From DASSKP01 sp035695045 (GTDB lineage Bacteria > Actinomycetota > Actinomycetes > JAFAQI01), in the NCBI GenBank assembly GCA_035695045.1, contig DASSEX010000049.1, positions 1 through 64,000 on the forward strand: a stretch of 64,000 nt of DNA, in the 5' to 3' direction. Positions 8,199-16,352 of the stretch are shown in pieces. Each line of letters starts with the position of its first letter. The stretch's first letter is position 1. Below the pieces are notes generated by a model. It had not been told where the DNA came from. It made no database searches and worked only from the letters and a program-made list of their open reading frames with translations. Both the position numbers and the translations under genes were made by a program.

Positions 8199-8393
8199 GG
8201 CGCCCCCCTCCGAGCGAACCGGCCGAGCAGGTCCGCGAACGGGATTCTGGAGTCGCCACGCGCGTAAAGGCCAGAGTGAGATCCTTTTTGGTCATTTCTA
8301 GCCAGTTGCAACGACGGTCGAGTCGGTCAGTATCTGTGCCATCGAGACAAGCCGTAGAGCCGCCGCGCGATAAGCCGATTTCCGGGAGGGCGC

Positions 8394-8837
8394 ATGCGTT
8401 CACAGATCGACCTCAGCGTCGTGGAGCAGCTGCGCCACGTGTACATCTTCAACGAGGTCTCGCCACGCCATCTCGAGAAGATCGCGGCGCAGGGCAAGGT
8501 CGTCCACCACGAGCCCGGTCACCAGATCATGACCGAGGGTCGTTCCGCGCTCGGCTTCCACCTGCTGCTCGACGGCGAGGCGGAGATCATCGTGCACGGC
8601 GAGATCCGCAAGGTCGTCGGACCCGGCGACTACGTCGGCGAGATCGCCGTCATCGACGGCAAGCCCCGGTCCGCGACGGTCCGGGCCCGCACGGATGTTC
8701 GCGCCTGGGCGATCTCGGACACCGCGTTCAAGACTCTGCTCGAGAAGGAGCCGGGACTCGCGCTTGCGGTGCTCCGCGGACTCTGCACCCGCATCCGCGA
8801 GGCCGAGCAGATTCCGTCACCCAGCGCTACCTCCTGA
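8394..8837 (+). CDS. Stand-alone cyclic-nucleotide-binding domain protein
   Basis: This protein of 147 residues is almost entirely one CNB domain. It has the beta-barrel start IFNEVSPRHLEKIAAQG, the phosphate-binding cassette YVGEIAVIDGKPRSATV (E83, R92) and a C-terminal helix. There is no DNA-binding, enzymatic or membrane domain, so it is probably a signal-controlled protein partner or a nucleotide buffer. GGGAGGG precedes the ATG. The gene is divergent from the hydrolase/protease operon across a 195-bp intergenic region and faces the convergent secG gene. Confidence 0.88.
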   Translation: MRSQIDLSVVEQLRHVYIFNEVSPRHLEKIAAQGKVVHHEPGHQIMTEGRSALGFHLLLDGEAEIIVHGEIRKVVGPGDYVGEIAVIDGKPRSATVRARTDVRAWAISDTAFKTLLEKEPGLALAVLRGLCTRIREAEQIPSPSATS

Positions 8838-8838
8838 A

Positions 8839-8861
8839 GGAGGGCGCCCTTAGGCGCTCCC
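8839..8861. terminator. Possible hairpin terminator between convergent CNB gene and secG
   Basis: A GC-rich hairpin (inner arms GCGCC/GGCGC, loop CTTA, flanked by further imperfect pairs) fills the 29-nt gap between the two convergent stops. Confidence 0.45.
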
Positions 8862-8866
8862 GTCTC

Positions 8867-9103
8867 TCAGACGTGGTGCTTGAGGACAAGCCCCATCGCG
8901 ACGATCGACGCTGCCCAGACGATGCCGACGAAGATCGTGATCCGGTCAAGGTTCTTCTCGACCACCGACGAACCCGACAGCGTCGAGGACACACCGCCGC
9001 CGAACAGGTCGGACAGGCCGCCACCCTTGCCGCGGTGGAGAAGGATCAGCAGCACGAGCAGCAGGCTCGTGATCAACAGCACGATCGAGATCAACAGTGA
9101 CAT
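8867..9103 (-). CDS. secG: Preprotein translocase subunit SecG
   Basis: SecG is the small membrane subunit that assists SecYE/SecA-driven export. The 78-residue product has two transmembrane helices (about 3-22 and 55-74) joined by the family's Gly-rich cytosolic loop, including HRGKGGGLSDLFGGG. The ATG at 9103 is chosen because GAGGGACG lies just upstream and the first helix then begins at residue 3; a longer frame starting at 9157 adds a non-conserved, basic leader. In related genomes secG follows tpiA directly, but here a peptide-transport operon lies between them. Confidence 0.95.
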   Translation of the reverse strand: MSLLISIVLLITSLLLVLLILLHRGKGGGLSDLFGGGVSSTLSGSSVVEKNLDRITIFVGIVWAASIVAMGLVLKHHV

Positions 9104-9199
9104 GACGTCCCTCGGCAAGCGGTTGCGAGTGACCCCCAGTCTGCCAGATCCCGCCACGACAGTGGGACCTGTCCACGGCGCCGCGCCTACCCAGCCGGG

Positions 9200-10216
9200 C
9201 TAGTTGAGCCGGACCCGCGGGTCGAGGACGGCGTAGAAGACGTCGACCAGCAGGTTGGCGATCACGATCGCGGTGGTAGCGATGACCACGACGCCGATGA
9301 TGATCGGCAGGTCGTTGGCGGTGATCGCCTGAACGGCCTGGAAGCCCAGACCTGGCAGACCGAACACGCGCTCGGTGATGATCGCGCCACCCAGCAGCGT
9401 GCCGACGTCGATGCCGAACTGCGTGACGATCGGTGTCAGCGCCGCACGCAGCGCGTGCCGGAAGACGACCCGCCGCTCGGACAACCCCTTCGCGCGCGCC
9501 GTGCGGATGTAGTCCTCCCCGAGGACGTCGAGCATCGAGCCACGCGTCAACCGGGTGTACGCCGCCGCGGTGACCGCAGCCAACGTGAACCACGGCAGCA
9601 GCAGATGCCGAGCCCACTCCCACGGGTCCTGCGTAAACGGTACGTAGCCCTGCGCGGGGAAGAAGCTGATGCCGTGGATGCTCAGCTCGTAGAACAGGAA
9701 CAGCAGCAGCATCAGGCCGAGCACGAAGGTCGGCATCGAGTAGAAGAACAGGGCCGTGAACGTGAATGTTCGGTCCAACATCGATCTAGGACGTATCGCC
9801 GACAGGATGCCGGACAGCAGGCCCATGAGCAGCCAGAGGACGGCCGCGCCCACCGCGAGCGACAGCGTGATCGGGAAGGCGTCCTTCAGCAGGCTGTTCA
9901 CACTCTGCTGGTTGACGTAGCTGTAGCCCAGGTCGCCGTGAAGGATCCCGTCGTTGTGCGGCGGCCCGTTGGCCTCGGCCTTACCGGGATAGCCGAACAG
10001 GAAGTAGTAGTACTGCTTGAAGAACGGGTCGTTCAGGTGCAGACGGTTCTTGACGGCGTTGATCTGCTGGTTGGAGCACTGCTTGCCGCAGATCCGGCTG
10101 GCGACAGCGGTCGGGCCTGAAGAGTTGAGCTTGAAGAACATGAAGAAGACGGCGAGGGATACCAGGAACAGCACGAGGATCCCGAGGAAGACCCGCCGTA
10201 CCAGAAATCGCAGCAT
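9200..10216 (-). CDS. Peptide ABC transporter permease, DppB/OppB family
   Basis: This 338-residue inner-membrane permease has an N-terminal helix (LVRRVFLGILVLFLV) and six predicted membrane segments. The BPD_transp_1 core carries the EAA loop that contacts the ATPases (DYIRTARAKGLSERRVVFRHAL) at roughly residues 240-262. Together with the next upstream gene it would form the channel of a di/oligopeptide importer. It is the last gene of the operon, 9 nt beyond the DppC-type gene. The long loop after the first helix (SNQQINAVKNRLHLNDP) is typical of the DppB/OppB branch. The exact substrate cannot be read from the permease. Confidence 0.92.
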   Translation of the reverse strand: MLRFLVRRVFLGILVLFLVSLAVFFMFFKLNSSGPTAVASRICGKQCSNQQINAVKNRLHLNDPFFKQYYYFLFGYPGKAEANGPPHNDGILHGDLGYSYVNQQSVNSLLKDAFPITLSLAVGAAVLWLLMGLLSGILSAIRPRSMLDRTFTFTALFFYSMPTFVLGLMLLLFLFYELSIHGISFFPAQGYVPFTQDPWEWARHLLLPWFTLAAVTAAAYTRLTRGSMLDVLGEDYIRTARAKGLSERRVVFRHALRAALTPIVTQFGIDVGTLLGGAIITERVFGLPGLGFQAVQAITANDLPIIIGVVVIATTAIVIANLLVDVFYAVLDPRVRLN

Positions 10217-10225
10217 GCCGGGCTC

Positions 10226-11200
10226 CTAGTTGAACATCCGGTCGCTGCGGGGATCGAACGCGTCCCGCACACCGTCACCGAAGATGTTGAAGGCCAATGT
10301 GGTCACGAGCAGCGCCAGACTCGGGAACACGAGGAACCACCATGCGTGGTAGTTGCCCTGCGCGTCCGAGATCATCTGACCCCAGTCGGCGGTCGGGGGT
10401 TGGACGCCGACACCGAGGAAGGACAGCGTCGCCTCACCGACGATGCTCACCGGGATGAGCAGCGTCGTGTACACGATGATCGGCGCAATGACGTTCGGAA
10501 GAATGTCGATGATCATGATCCGCCATGAGCCGGCGCCGATGGCTCGGGCGGCTTCGACGTACTCACGTTCGCGGATCGAAAGGACCTGCCCGCGGACGAT
10601 ACGGGCGACCGACGACCAGCTGAAGATGGCCAGCACGAAGATGACGACCTTCAGGCCGGCGCGGAAGATCGACGCCAGCGAGATCGCGAACAACAGGAAC
10701 GGGATCGACAGCATGACGTCGATGATGCGGGCCAGCACCGTGTCGACCATCTTGCCGAAGTAGCCGGCCGCCAGACCGACGATCGTGCCGATCGTGACCG
10801 TGAGGAAGGTCGCCACGACGCCGACGATGAGCGAGACCCGGGCGCCGTAGGCGATGCGGACGAGCACGTCGCGGCCGACATCGTCGGTGCCCAGCCAGAA
10901 AGTGCTGTTGGGGCCCCGCGGCTGCCCGTCGAGGCTGAGCCCGGTGTCGAAGTACTGGTGGTTCGGCGGGTGCCCGGTGATCCACTGGAACACCGGCGCG
11001 AAGATCGCCATCAGCACGATCAGGACGATGACGACCGCGCAGAGGATGGCCGCTCGGTCGCTGCGCAACCGCTCGTAGGCGAGTCTCCACGGGCTTCGGC
11101 CCTGGATCTTCGCGGCGGCGGTCTCCGGCCCGGGGGCATCGACCGAACCTGCACCTGCCGACGCGGCAGAGACAACGATTTCCGGGTCGCCGACGCTCAT
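10226..11200 (-). CDS. Peptide ABC transporter permease, DppC/OppC family
   Basis: The product is a 324-residue permease. A cytosolic N-terminus (about 45 residues) leads into the OppC_N helix, a periplasmic loop containing HWLGTDDVGRD-like wording (FWLGTDDVGRDVLVRIAYG), and five further membrane helices. The EAA loop EYVEAARAIGAGSWRIM faces the ATPase. It pairs with the DppB-type permease 9 nt downstream. An upstream ATPase gene ends 33 nt away on the same strand, so these are one operon. The ending FGDGVRDAFDPRSDRMFN is typical of the family. Confidence 0.93.
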   Translation of the reverse strand: MSVGDPEIVVSAASAGAGSVDAPGPETAAAKIQGRSPWRLAYERLRSDRAAILCAVVIVLIVLMAIFAPVFQWITGHPPNHQYFDTGLSLDGQPRGPNSTFWLGTDDVGRDVLVRIAYGARVSLIVGVVATFLTVTIGTIVGLAAGYFGKMVDTVLARIIDVMLSIPFLLFAISLASIFRAGLKVVIFVLAIFSWSSVARIVRGQVLSIREREYVEAARAIGAGSWRIMIIDILPNVIAPIIVYTTLLIPVSIVGEATLSFLGVGVQPPTADWGQMISDAQGNYHAWWFLVFPSLALLVTTLAFNIFGDGVRDAFDPRSDRMFN

Positions 11201-11233
11201 CGGGATGCTCCTGCCGGGATCTGGGTCTGGGGG

Positions 11234-12346
11234 CTACACATTCCCGACCAAGCCTCCTTCGACGACGCGCTCCTCCGCGCTGATCTCCGGCCGCGAGTCG
11301 GCGATGTTCTCGCCGTCCGCGACCGGGAAGTGGCACGCGGCGACGTGGACGGGCGGATCGTCGAGCCGCGGGACGAGCTCGGGGATCTCGGTCACGCAGC
11401 GCTGCTTCGCCTTCGGGCAACGGGGGTGGAAGCGGCAGCCGCTGGGCGGCGCGACTGGGGACGGTACGTCGCCGACGAGGATGATGCGTTCACGCTCCCG
11501 CGAACGGTTCGGGTCAGGCACGGGGACAGCGGACAGCAGAGCGTTCGTGTAGGGGTGGCGCGGCCGGGCGTAGACGCCGTCGACCGGGCCGAGCTCTGCG
11601 ACCTTGCCGAGGTACATCACCGCAACGCGGTCGCTGACGTGCTGCACGACGGACAGGTCGTGCGCAATGAAGATGTAGGTCAGGTTGAACTCGTCCTGGA
11701 GGTCGTCCAGCAGGTTGATGATCTGCGCCTGGATCGACACGTCGAGGGCGGACACCGGCTCGTCGCACACGATGAGCTTGGGTCGCAGCGCGAGGGCCCG
11801 GGCGACGCCGATGCGTTGCCGCTGGCCGCCGGAGAACTCCGCGGGGAACCGGTTGTAGTGCTCCGGGTTCAGGCCGACGAGCTCCATGAGCTCCTGGACA
11901 CGGCGCTTGCGGTCGTGACCCTCACCCAGTCCGTGAATGCTGAAAGGGTCGCCGATGATCGAGCCGACCCGGCGGCGCGGGTTCAGCGAGCCGTAGGGGT
12001 CCTGGAAGATCATCTGCATGTCGCGGCGGACCTCACGCATCGCCCCGCTGCGCAGGTGAGTGATGTCGCGGCCCTCGAACTCGATGCGCCCGGCGGTGAC
12101 GTCGTACAGCCGCATGATGCAGCGCGCGAGGGTGGACTTGCCGCAGCCGGTCTCGCCGACCAGCCCGAGCGTCTCACCGCGACGAACCTCCAGGCTCACG
12201 CCATCGACGGCGTGCACCGCGTCCGTCGACCGCCTGAACAGGCTGGTCGACTGGACCGGGAAATGCTTGAAGACGTTGTCGACGCGCAGCAGGACGTCGC
12301 CGGATGACGCCGCGTCGCCGTTGACGCTCACGGGATGCTCACCCAC
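11234..12346 (-). CDS. Peptide ABC transporter ATP-binding protein, DppF/OppF family
   Basis: The 370-residue nucleotide-binding subunit has Walker A GETGCGKST, the ABC signature FSGGQRQRIGVARAL and Walker B LIVCDEPVSALD. The C-terminal oligopeptide/dipeptide extension carries the CRFHPRCPKA motif, whose cysteines bind an iron-sulfur cluster in some relatives. It would pair with the DppD-type ATPase encoded just upstream (3-nt gap) to energise peptide uptake. Several start codons are close together; GTG at 12346 gives the full length, but a second GTG five codons in has the better-placed purine stretch. Confidence 0.93.
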   Translation of the reverse strand: MGEHPVSVNGDAASSGDVLLRVDNVFKHFPVQSTSLFRRSTDAVHAVDGVSLEVRRGETLGLVGETGCGKSTLARCIMRLYDVTAGRIEFEGRDITHLRSGAMREVRRDMQMIFQDPYGSLNPRRRVGSIIGDPFSIHGLGEGHDRKRRVQELMELVGLNPEHYNRFPAEFSGGQRQRIGVARALALRPKLIVCDEPVSALDVSIQAQIINLLDDLQDEFNLTYIFIAHDLSVVQHVSDRVAVMYLGKVAELGPVDGVYARPRHPYTNALLSAVPVPDPNRSRERERIILVGDVPSPVAPPSGCRFHPRCPKAKQRCVTEIPELVPRLDDPPVHVAACHFPVADGENIADSRPEISAEERVVEGGLVGNV

Positions 12347-12349
12347 TCA

Positions 12350-13372
12350 CTAGTTGGTGGTCGATGCGGCTTCGGTCTGCAGCCGATCGTCGCGGAGTTT
12401 CTGGCGCTTCTTCGGGTCAGTCGGAAGCCAGCAGGCCGATACGTGCTGCGGCCCCTGCACCTCGATCAACGGGGGCTCGTCCATGCACTTGTCGAACGCA
12501 TACGGACATCTCGGTCGGAACGGGCAACCCTTCGGCAACGTGATGAGGCTCGGCGGCTGGCCCGGGATCGGGTGCAGTCGCTCGCGCTCCTGGCCCACCG
12601 CCGGAAGGGAGAGCAGAAGCCCCTCCGTGTAGGGGTTGTGGTTGCGGTAGAAGAGCGCCTCCCGGTCCGCCTTCTCCATCGCCTTACCGGCATACATGAC
12701 CACCACGTCGTCTGCGACGTCGGCGATGACGCCGAGATCGTGCGTGATCATGATGATCGCGGTCCCGAACTCCTCCTGCAGGCGCTTCAGGACCTGGAGC
12801 ACCTGCGCCTGGACCGTCACGTCCAGCGCCGTCGTGGGCTCGTCGGCGATGACCAGCTTCGGGTTCAGCGCGACCGCCATCGCGATCATCGCGCGCTGGC
12901 GCATGCCGCCGGAGAACTGGTGCGGGTAGTCGTCGATCCGCCGCTCCGGCTGGGGGATGCCGACGAGCCGGAGCAGCTCGGCGGCCCGCGCGCGAGCCTT
13001 TTCCTTGCTGATGCTGTCGTCGTGCGTGCGGATCATCTCGACGATCTGCCAGCCGACGCGGTAGTAGGGATGCAGGCTGGACAACGGGTCCTGGAAGATC
13101 ATGCCGATCTGCGAGCCACGGATCGCCTGCAGCGAATGCGCGTTCATCTTCAGCAGGTCGCGACCCTCGAACAAGGCGGTGCCGCTGACCCGTGCGCCGC
13201 GCGTCAGCCCCATGATCGTCTGGGTCGCGACGCTCTTGCCCGAGCCGGACTCGCCGACGATGCCGAGCGTCTTGCCCTCGTCGACCTCGAAGCTCAGCCC
13301 GCGGACCGCGTTGAGCACGCCGTCCGGTGTGCGGAACGAGACGTGGAGATCCTCGACCTCGAGCAGTGCCAC
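12350..13372 (-). CDS. Peptide ABC transporter ATP-binding protein, DppD/OppD family
   Basis: This protein of 340 residues has Walker A GESGSGKSV, signature FSGGMRQRAMIAMAL-type wording (FSGGMRQRAMIAMAVAL) and Walker B LVIADEPTTALD. The Cys-containing C-terminal extension CPFRPRCPYAFDKC belongs to the peptide-importer ATPases. The GTG start has a GGAGGAC site about 8 nt upstream. It follows the solute-binding-protein gene after a 144-bp gap that contains a long hairpin and a 16-bp palindrome, so expression of the membrane and ATPase genes may be set below that of the binding protein. Confidence 0.93.
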   Translation of the reverse strand: MALLEVEDLHVSFRTPDGVLNAVRGLSFEVDEGKTLGIVGESGSGKSVATQTIMGLTRGARVSGTALFEGRDLLKMNAHSLQAIRGSQIGMIFQDPLSSLHPYYRVGWQIVEMIRTHDDSISKEKARARAAELLRLVGIPQPERRIDDYPHQFSGGMRQRAMIAMAVALNPKLVIADEPTTALDVTVQAQVLQVLKRLQEEFGTAIIMITHDLGVIADVADDVVVMYAGKAMEKADREALFYRNHNPYTEGLLLSLPAVGQERERLHPIPGQPPSLITLPKGCPFRPRCPYAFDKCMDEPPLIEVQGPQHVSACWLPTDPKKRQKLRDDRLQTEAASTTN

Positions 13373-13396
13373 GCGTCGTCCTCCGAAATCACCTCA

Positions 13397-13412
13397 AGCC
13401 CGAATTCGGGCT
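13397..13412. promoter_or_regulatory. Perfect 16-bp palindrome upstream of the DppD-type gene
   Basis: AGCCCGAATTCGGGCT is self-complementary and lies 25 nt upstream of the GTG at 13372. It may be an operator or a short RNA hairpin near the ribosome-binding region. Confidence 0.4.
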
Positions 13413-13433
13413 GAGACTACGCCTATGTGGAGC

Positions 13434-13480
13434 GGCCGGCGCCTGCTCGGGGTGATTGCTCCCCCGGGCAGACGCCGGCC
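13434..13480 (-). terminator. Intercistronic attenuating hairpin after the peptide-binding-protein gene
   Basis: Arms of about 19 nt (GGCCGGCG outer, GGGG/CCCC inner, with one mismatch and one G-T pair) surround an 8-9 nt loop. It starts 37 nt past the stop of the binding-protein gene. A partial terminator here would yield more binding protein than transporter, a common arrangement in ABC operons. Confidence 0.6.
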
Positions 13481-13516
13481 GATTTGCTACACGGACTCAG
13501 TCGCCGTCAGGCGAGC

Positions 13517-15343
13517 TCAGCCACCCTGCTTGTTCTTGTCGAGCCACACGTTGCACATGTCCGCCATGTCCCAAACGGGGCTGTAGACGGTGTTGTGCAC
13601 GTGCGCCGGGTAGTAGTTCGCCCGGTTCGGCGACAGGATCGGGAAGATCGCGGCGGCCGACATGACGTCGTGGTCGCACTCGTTCCAGTCCTGGTTCGCG
13701 GTGTTGAGGTCCTTCTCCTTGGTCGCCTTGTCGATGCAGGCGTTGACCTTCGGGTCGTTGAACAGACCGAAGTTGCTCGAGGTCGGCGGGAGGACCCGGC
13801 CGTCGAAGAGCGGGGCGAAGAACGACAGAGCCGCGTCGCCGTACCAGTCAGGAGCCCAGCCGGCGAGCGAGAGGTCCCACTGGCCCTTCTTGGCCGAGTC
13901 CGGCTTCTGGAGGTACTTGGTGTAGAAGTCGGCATCCGGCACACCGAACGCGGTGACCTTCACGCCGATGGCGCCGAGGTCCTGCTGAACGACCTGGAAC
14001 ATCTTCTTGGCCGTGTTGGACGACGGACGGAACAGGAACTTCAGCGTCAGACCCTTGACGCCGGCCTGCTGAAGCAGCTGCTTCGCCTTGGTCGGGCTGT
14101 TCGGGTAGAGGTCGAAGTTCTGCGAACCGTGGATCGCCGGCGGCAGGACGTGGGACAGCATCGGGCTGACCTTCGGGCCGGCCGCAACCTGGTCGAGGTG
14201 AGCCCGGTTCAGCGCGTACTCGAGCGCCTGTCGGACCTGGACCTTCTGCAGCGCGCCGCCGTTGTTCGGCGACTGGGTGTTGAAGATGAGGTACGGGTTG
14301 GACGCGACCTCGGTCTGCAGGTTGAGGTGCGGGTCGTTCATCAGGCCCGGCACGTCCGACGAGGTGACACCGGTCATGGCCAGGTCGGCCGACGGGGAGT
14401 CGGTCTGCAGCTGCTTGAGCGTGACCTCGGGGTCGAGGTCGGTCATCGTGACGATGATCTTGTCGACGTAGGCCTTGCGGACCGGGTCGGTCGACGGGTC
14501 CCACGCCGGGTTGCGGACGTAGGTGATCTTCTTCGTCGGCTCATAGGACTCGACCTGGTAGGGGCCGTCCGAGACCGTGTGCTGTGCGAGCTGCGTGCTG
14601 CCCGGAATGTAGGCGTCGTTCTCGATCGGACGCGGCGAGAAGACCGGCAGCGCCAGCATCGACGGGAAGAAGCTCGCCGGCTGGGTCAGCTTGAAGACGA
14701 CGGTCTGCGGGTCCGGTGCGGTGACACCGGTGAAGCTCGTCTTCTCCATGTAGTCGCCGATGGCCTTCGCCGACTGCTGCACCTTGCCGAAGCCCGCGCA
14801 GAAGTCCTTGTAGCCCTCGATGAGGAAGTCGAAGTCCGGCAGACCGCCGAACGGCTGCACCGGGTTGCAAGCGGCCTTCACACCGCGGACGATGTCGGCC
14901 GCGACGACCTGGCGCTTCGGCGTCGTGTTCCAGTAGACGCCCGTCTTGAGCTTGATGGTGTAGGTGAGACCGTCACTGCTGACCTGCGGCGCGCCCGTGG
15001 CGATGTCCGGCACGACGTCCGTCGTGTGGCCCTCGACCGACGGGTAGCTGTACATCTGCCGACTGATCTCGCGGATGTAGGCGTAGCCCGCGGAGTAGTA
15101 GGTGACGTTGGCGTCGAGGTAGTCCGTGTCGGTGCTGCTCAGCACGTTGAGCGTGCCGCCCTTGACCGGCGTGCCGCCATCGCTGGCGTTGACCGCGATC
15201 TTCTGGAATCCCAGGTTTGGTGCGGCTGAGGGGCCACCGCCCGGCTTGTTGCCACCGCTGCTTCCACTGCCACACGCACTCATGACGGTGGCGAGCGCAG
15301 CGATACCGACGGTGGTCGCGACTCCGCGTGACCGTGTCCGCAT
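13517..15343 (-). CDS. Peptide ABC transporter solute-binding lipoprotein (SBP_bac_5 family)
   Basis: The protein has about 608 residues. The signal sequence (MRTRSRGVATTVGIAALATV) ends in a lipobox with MSAC, giving a membrane-anchored lipoprotein with a Gly/Ser linker. The rest is the large cluster-C binding fold, including the family wording SDGLTYTIKLKTGVYW and the C-terminal SLAGWAPDWYGDA. It delivers peptides or similar solutes to the downstream permease and ATPase subunits. The ATG at 15343 is chosen because AAGGAG lies 8-13 nt upstream and the signal peptide begins there; the frame stays open another 70 codons upstream without homology. It is the first gene of the operon. Confidence 0.92.
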   Translation of the reverse strand: MRTRSRGVATTVGIAALATVMSACGSGSSGGNKPGGGPSAAPNLGFQKIAVNASDGGTPVKGGTLNVLSSTDTDYLDANVTYYSAGYAYIREISRQMYSYPSVEGHTTDVVPDIATGAPQVSSDGLTYTIKLKTGVYWNTTPKRQVVAADIVRGVKAACNPVQPFGGLPDFDFLIEGYKDFCAGFGKVQQSAKAIGDYMEKTSFTGVTAPDPQTVVFKLTQPASFFPSMLALPVFSPRPIENDAYIPGSTQLAQHTVSDGPYQVESYEPTKKITYVRNPAWDPSTDPVRKAYVDKIIVTMTDLDPEVTLKQLQTDSPSADLAMTGVTSSDVPGLMNDPHLNLQTEVASNPYLIFNTQSPNNGGALQKVQVRQALEYALNRAHLDQVAAGPKVSPMLSHVLPPAIHGSQNFDLYPNSPTKAKQLLQQAGVKGLTLKFLFRPSSNTAKKMFQVVQQDLGAIGVKVTAFGVPDADFYTKYLQKPDSAKKGQWDLSLAGWAPDWYGDAALSFFAPLFDGRVLPPTSSNFGLFNDPKVNACIDKATKEKDLNTANQDWNECDHDVMSAAAIFPILSPNRANYYPAHVHNTVYSPVWDMADMCNVWLDKNKQGG

Positions 15344-15359
15344 CGACACTCTCCTTCTC

Positions 15360-15378
15360 CGCGGAGGTTCCCTCCGCG
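15360..15378 (-). promoter_or_regulatory. Perfect 8-bp-stem hairpin directly upstream of the peptide-binding-protein ribosome site
   Basis: CGCGGAGG-TTC-CCTCCGCG forms an 8-bp stem with a 3-nt loop, ending 3-4 nt before the AAGGAG element of the gene. It could control translation initiation or mark a protein-binding site. Confidence 0.4.
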
Positions 15379-15545
15379 ATCCTGGTGTGCGGTCCCGGCG
15401 GGAAACGTGACGCGACATGCGACACGCCCGGAACCGACTGAGCGAGCCAAAGTTAGGGCCGAACACGGAGCGTGGGAACTGCTGCGGGGGCGCGCCGGGT
15501 AAATCGTGATCAGATGGTGACCATTGCTTGGCCGGGCCGTCGCCC

Positions 15546-15572
15546 AGCGTCACCGCAACGTAGAGTGACGCT
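15546..15572 (-). terminator. Possible terminator hairpin at the end of tpiA
   Basis: AGCGTCAC and GTGACGCT form 8-bp arms with an 11-nt loop overlapping the tpiA stop codon. There is no T tract. It would separate the glycolytic genes from the peptide transporter operon. Confidence 0.4.
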
Positions 15573-16347
15573 ACTTTGACCGTGAGTAACGAACGATCGC
15601 GGTGAAGTCCTCCGGGGACAGACTCGCCCCACCGACGAGTGCGCCGTCGACGTCAGCCTGCTCCATGATGCCGGCGATGTTGTCCGGTTTGACCGAGCCG
15701 CCGTAGAGGATCCGCACCTCGTCCGCGAGCGCACCGTCGTAGAGTTCCGCGATCGTCGAGCGCAGCGCGCTGCAGACCTCCTGCGCGTCGTCCGGTGTCG
15801 CGACCTCGCCCGTTCCGATCGCCCACACCGGCTCGTAGGCGACGACGATGCGGCGCGCGTTGTCCGGCGTAAGGCCCTCCAGCGCCGCGCGCAGTTGCGA
15901 AGTGGCGTGCGCGACGTGCTCCCCCGCGCGCCTGACCTCCAGTGGCTCGCCCACGCAGAGGATCGGCACCAGCTCGTTGCGGTACGCCGCGGTGACCTTG
16001 TCCTTCACCACCTGGTCGGTCTCGGCGTGGTCGGCGCGACGCTCGCTGTGCCCGATGACGACGTAGTCGCAGCCGAGCTTGGCGAGCATCGGCCCGCCGA
16101 TGTCGCCGGTGTGTGCGCCGGAGTCGAACATGGACAGGTCCTGGGCGCCGTACTTGATCCGCAGCCGGTCGCCGTCGATCAACGTCTGCACGCTGCGCAG
16201 GTCGGTGTAGGGCGGGAGGACGACGACCTCGACCGCATCGTGGTCCTTGTCGTCGAGGCTGTACGCGAGCTTCTGCACGAGGGCGATGGCCTCGAGATGG
16301 TTGAGGTTCATCTTCCAGTTGCCGGCCATGAGCGGCATACGGGCCAT
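15571..16347 (-). CDS. tpiA: Triosephosphate isomerase
   Basis: TpiA interconverts dihydroxyacetone phosphate and glyceraldehyde-3-phosphate in the cytosol. The 258-residue protein has the N-terminal MAGNWKMN (catalytic Lys), the catalytic His in VIGHSERR, the catalytic Glu in AYEPVWAIGTG and the phosphate-binding end LYGGSVKPDN. The ATG at 16347 has GGAG 9-12 nt upstream; a longer open frame upstream overlaps pgk and lacks TIM homology. It lies 5 nt after pgk and is the third gene of a gap-pgk-tpiA glycolytic operon. Confidence 0.97.
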   Translation of the reverse strand: MARMPLMAGNWKMNLNHLEAIALVQKLAYSLDDKDHDAVEVVVLPPYTDLRSVQTLIDGDRLRIKYGAQDLSMFDSGAHTGDIGGPMLAKLGCDYVVIGHSERRADHAETDQVVKDKVTAAYRNELVPILCVGEPLEVRRAGEHVAHATSQLRAALEGLTPDNARRIVVAYEPVWAIGTGEVATPDDAQEVCSALRSTIAELYDGALADEVRILYGGSVKPDNIAGIMEQADVDGALVGGASLSPEDFTAIVRYSRSK

Positions 16348-16352
16348 CGGGG

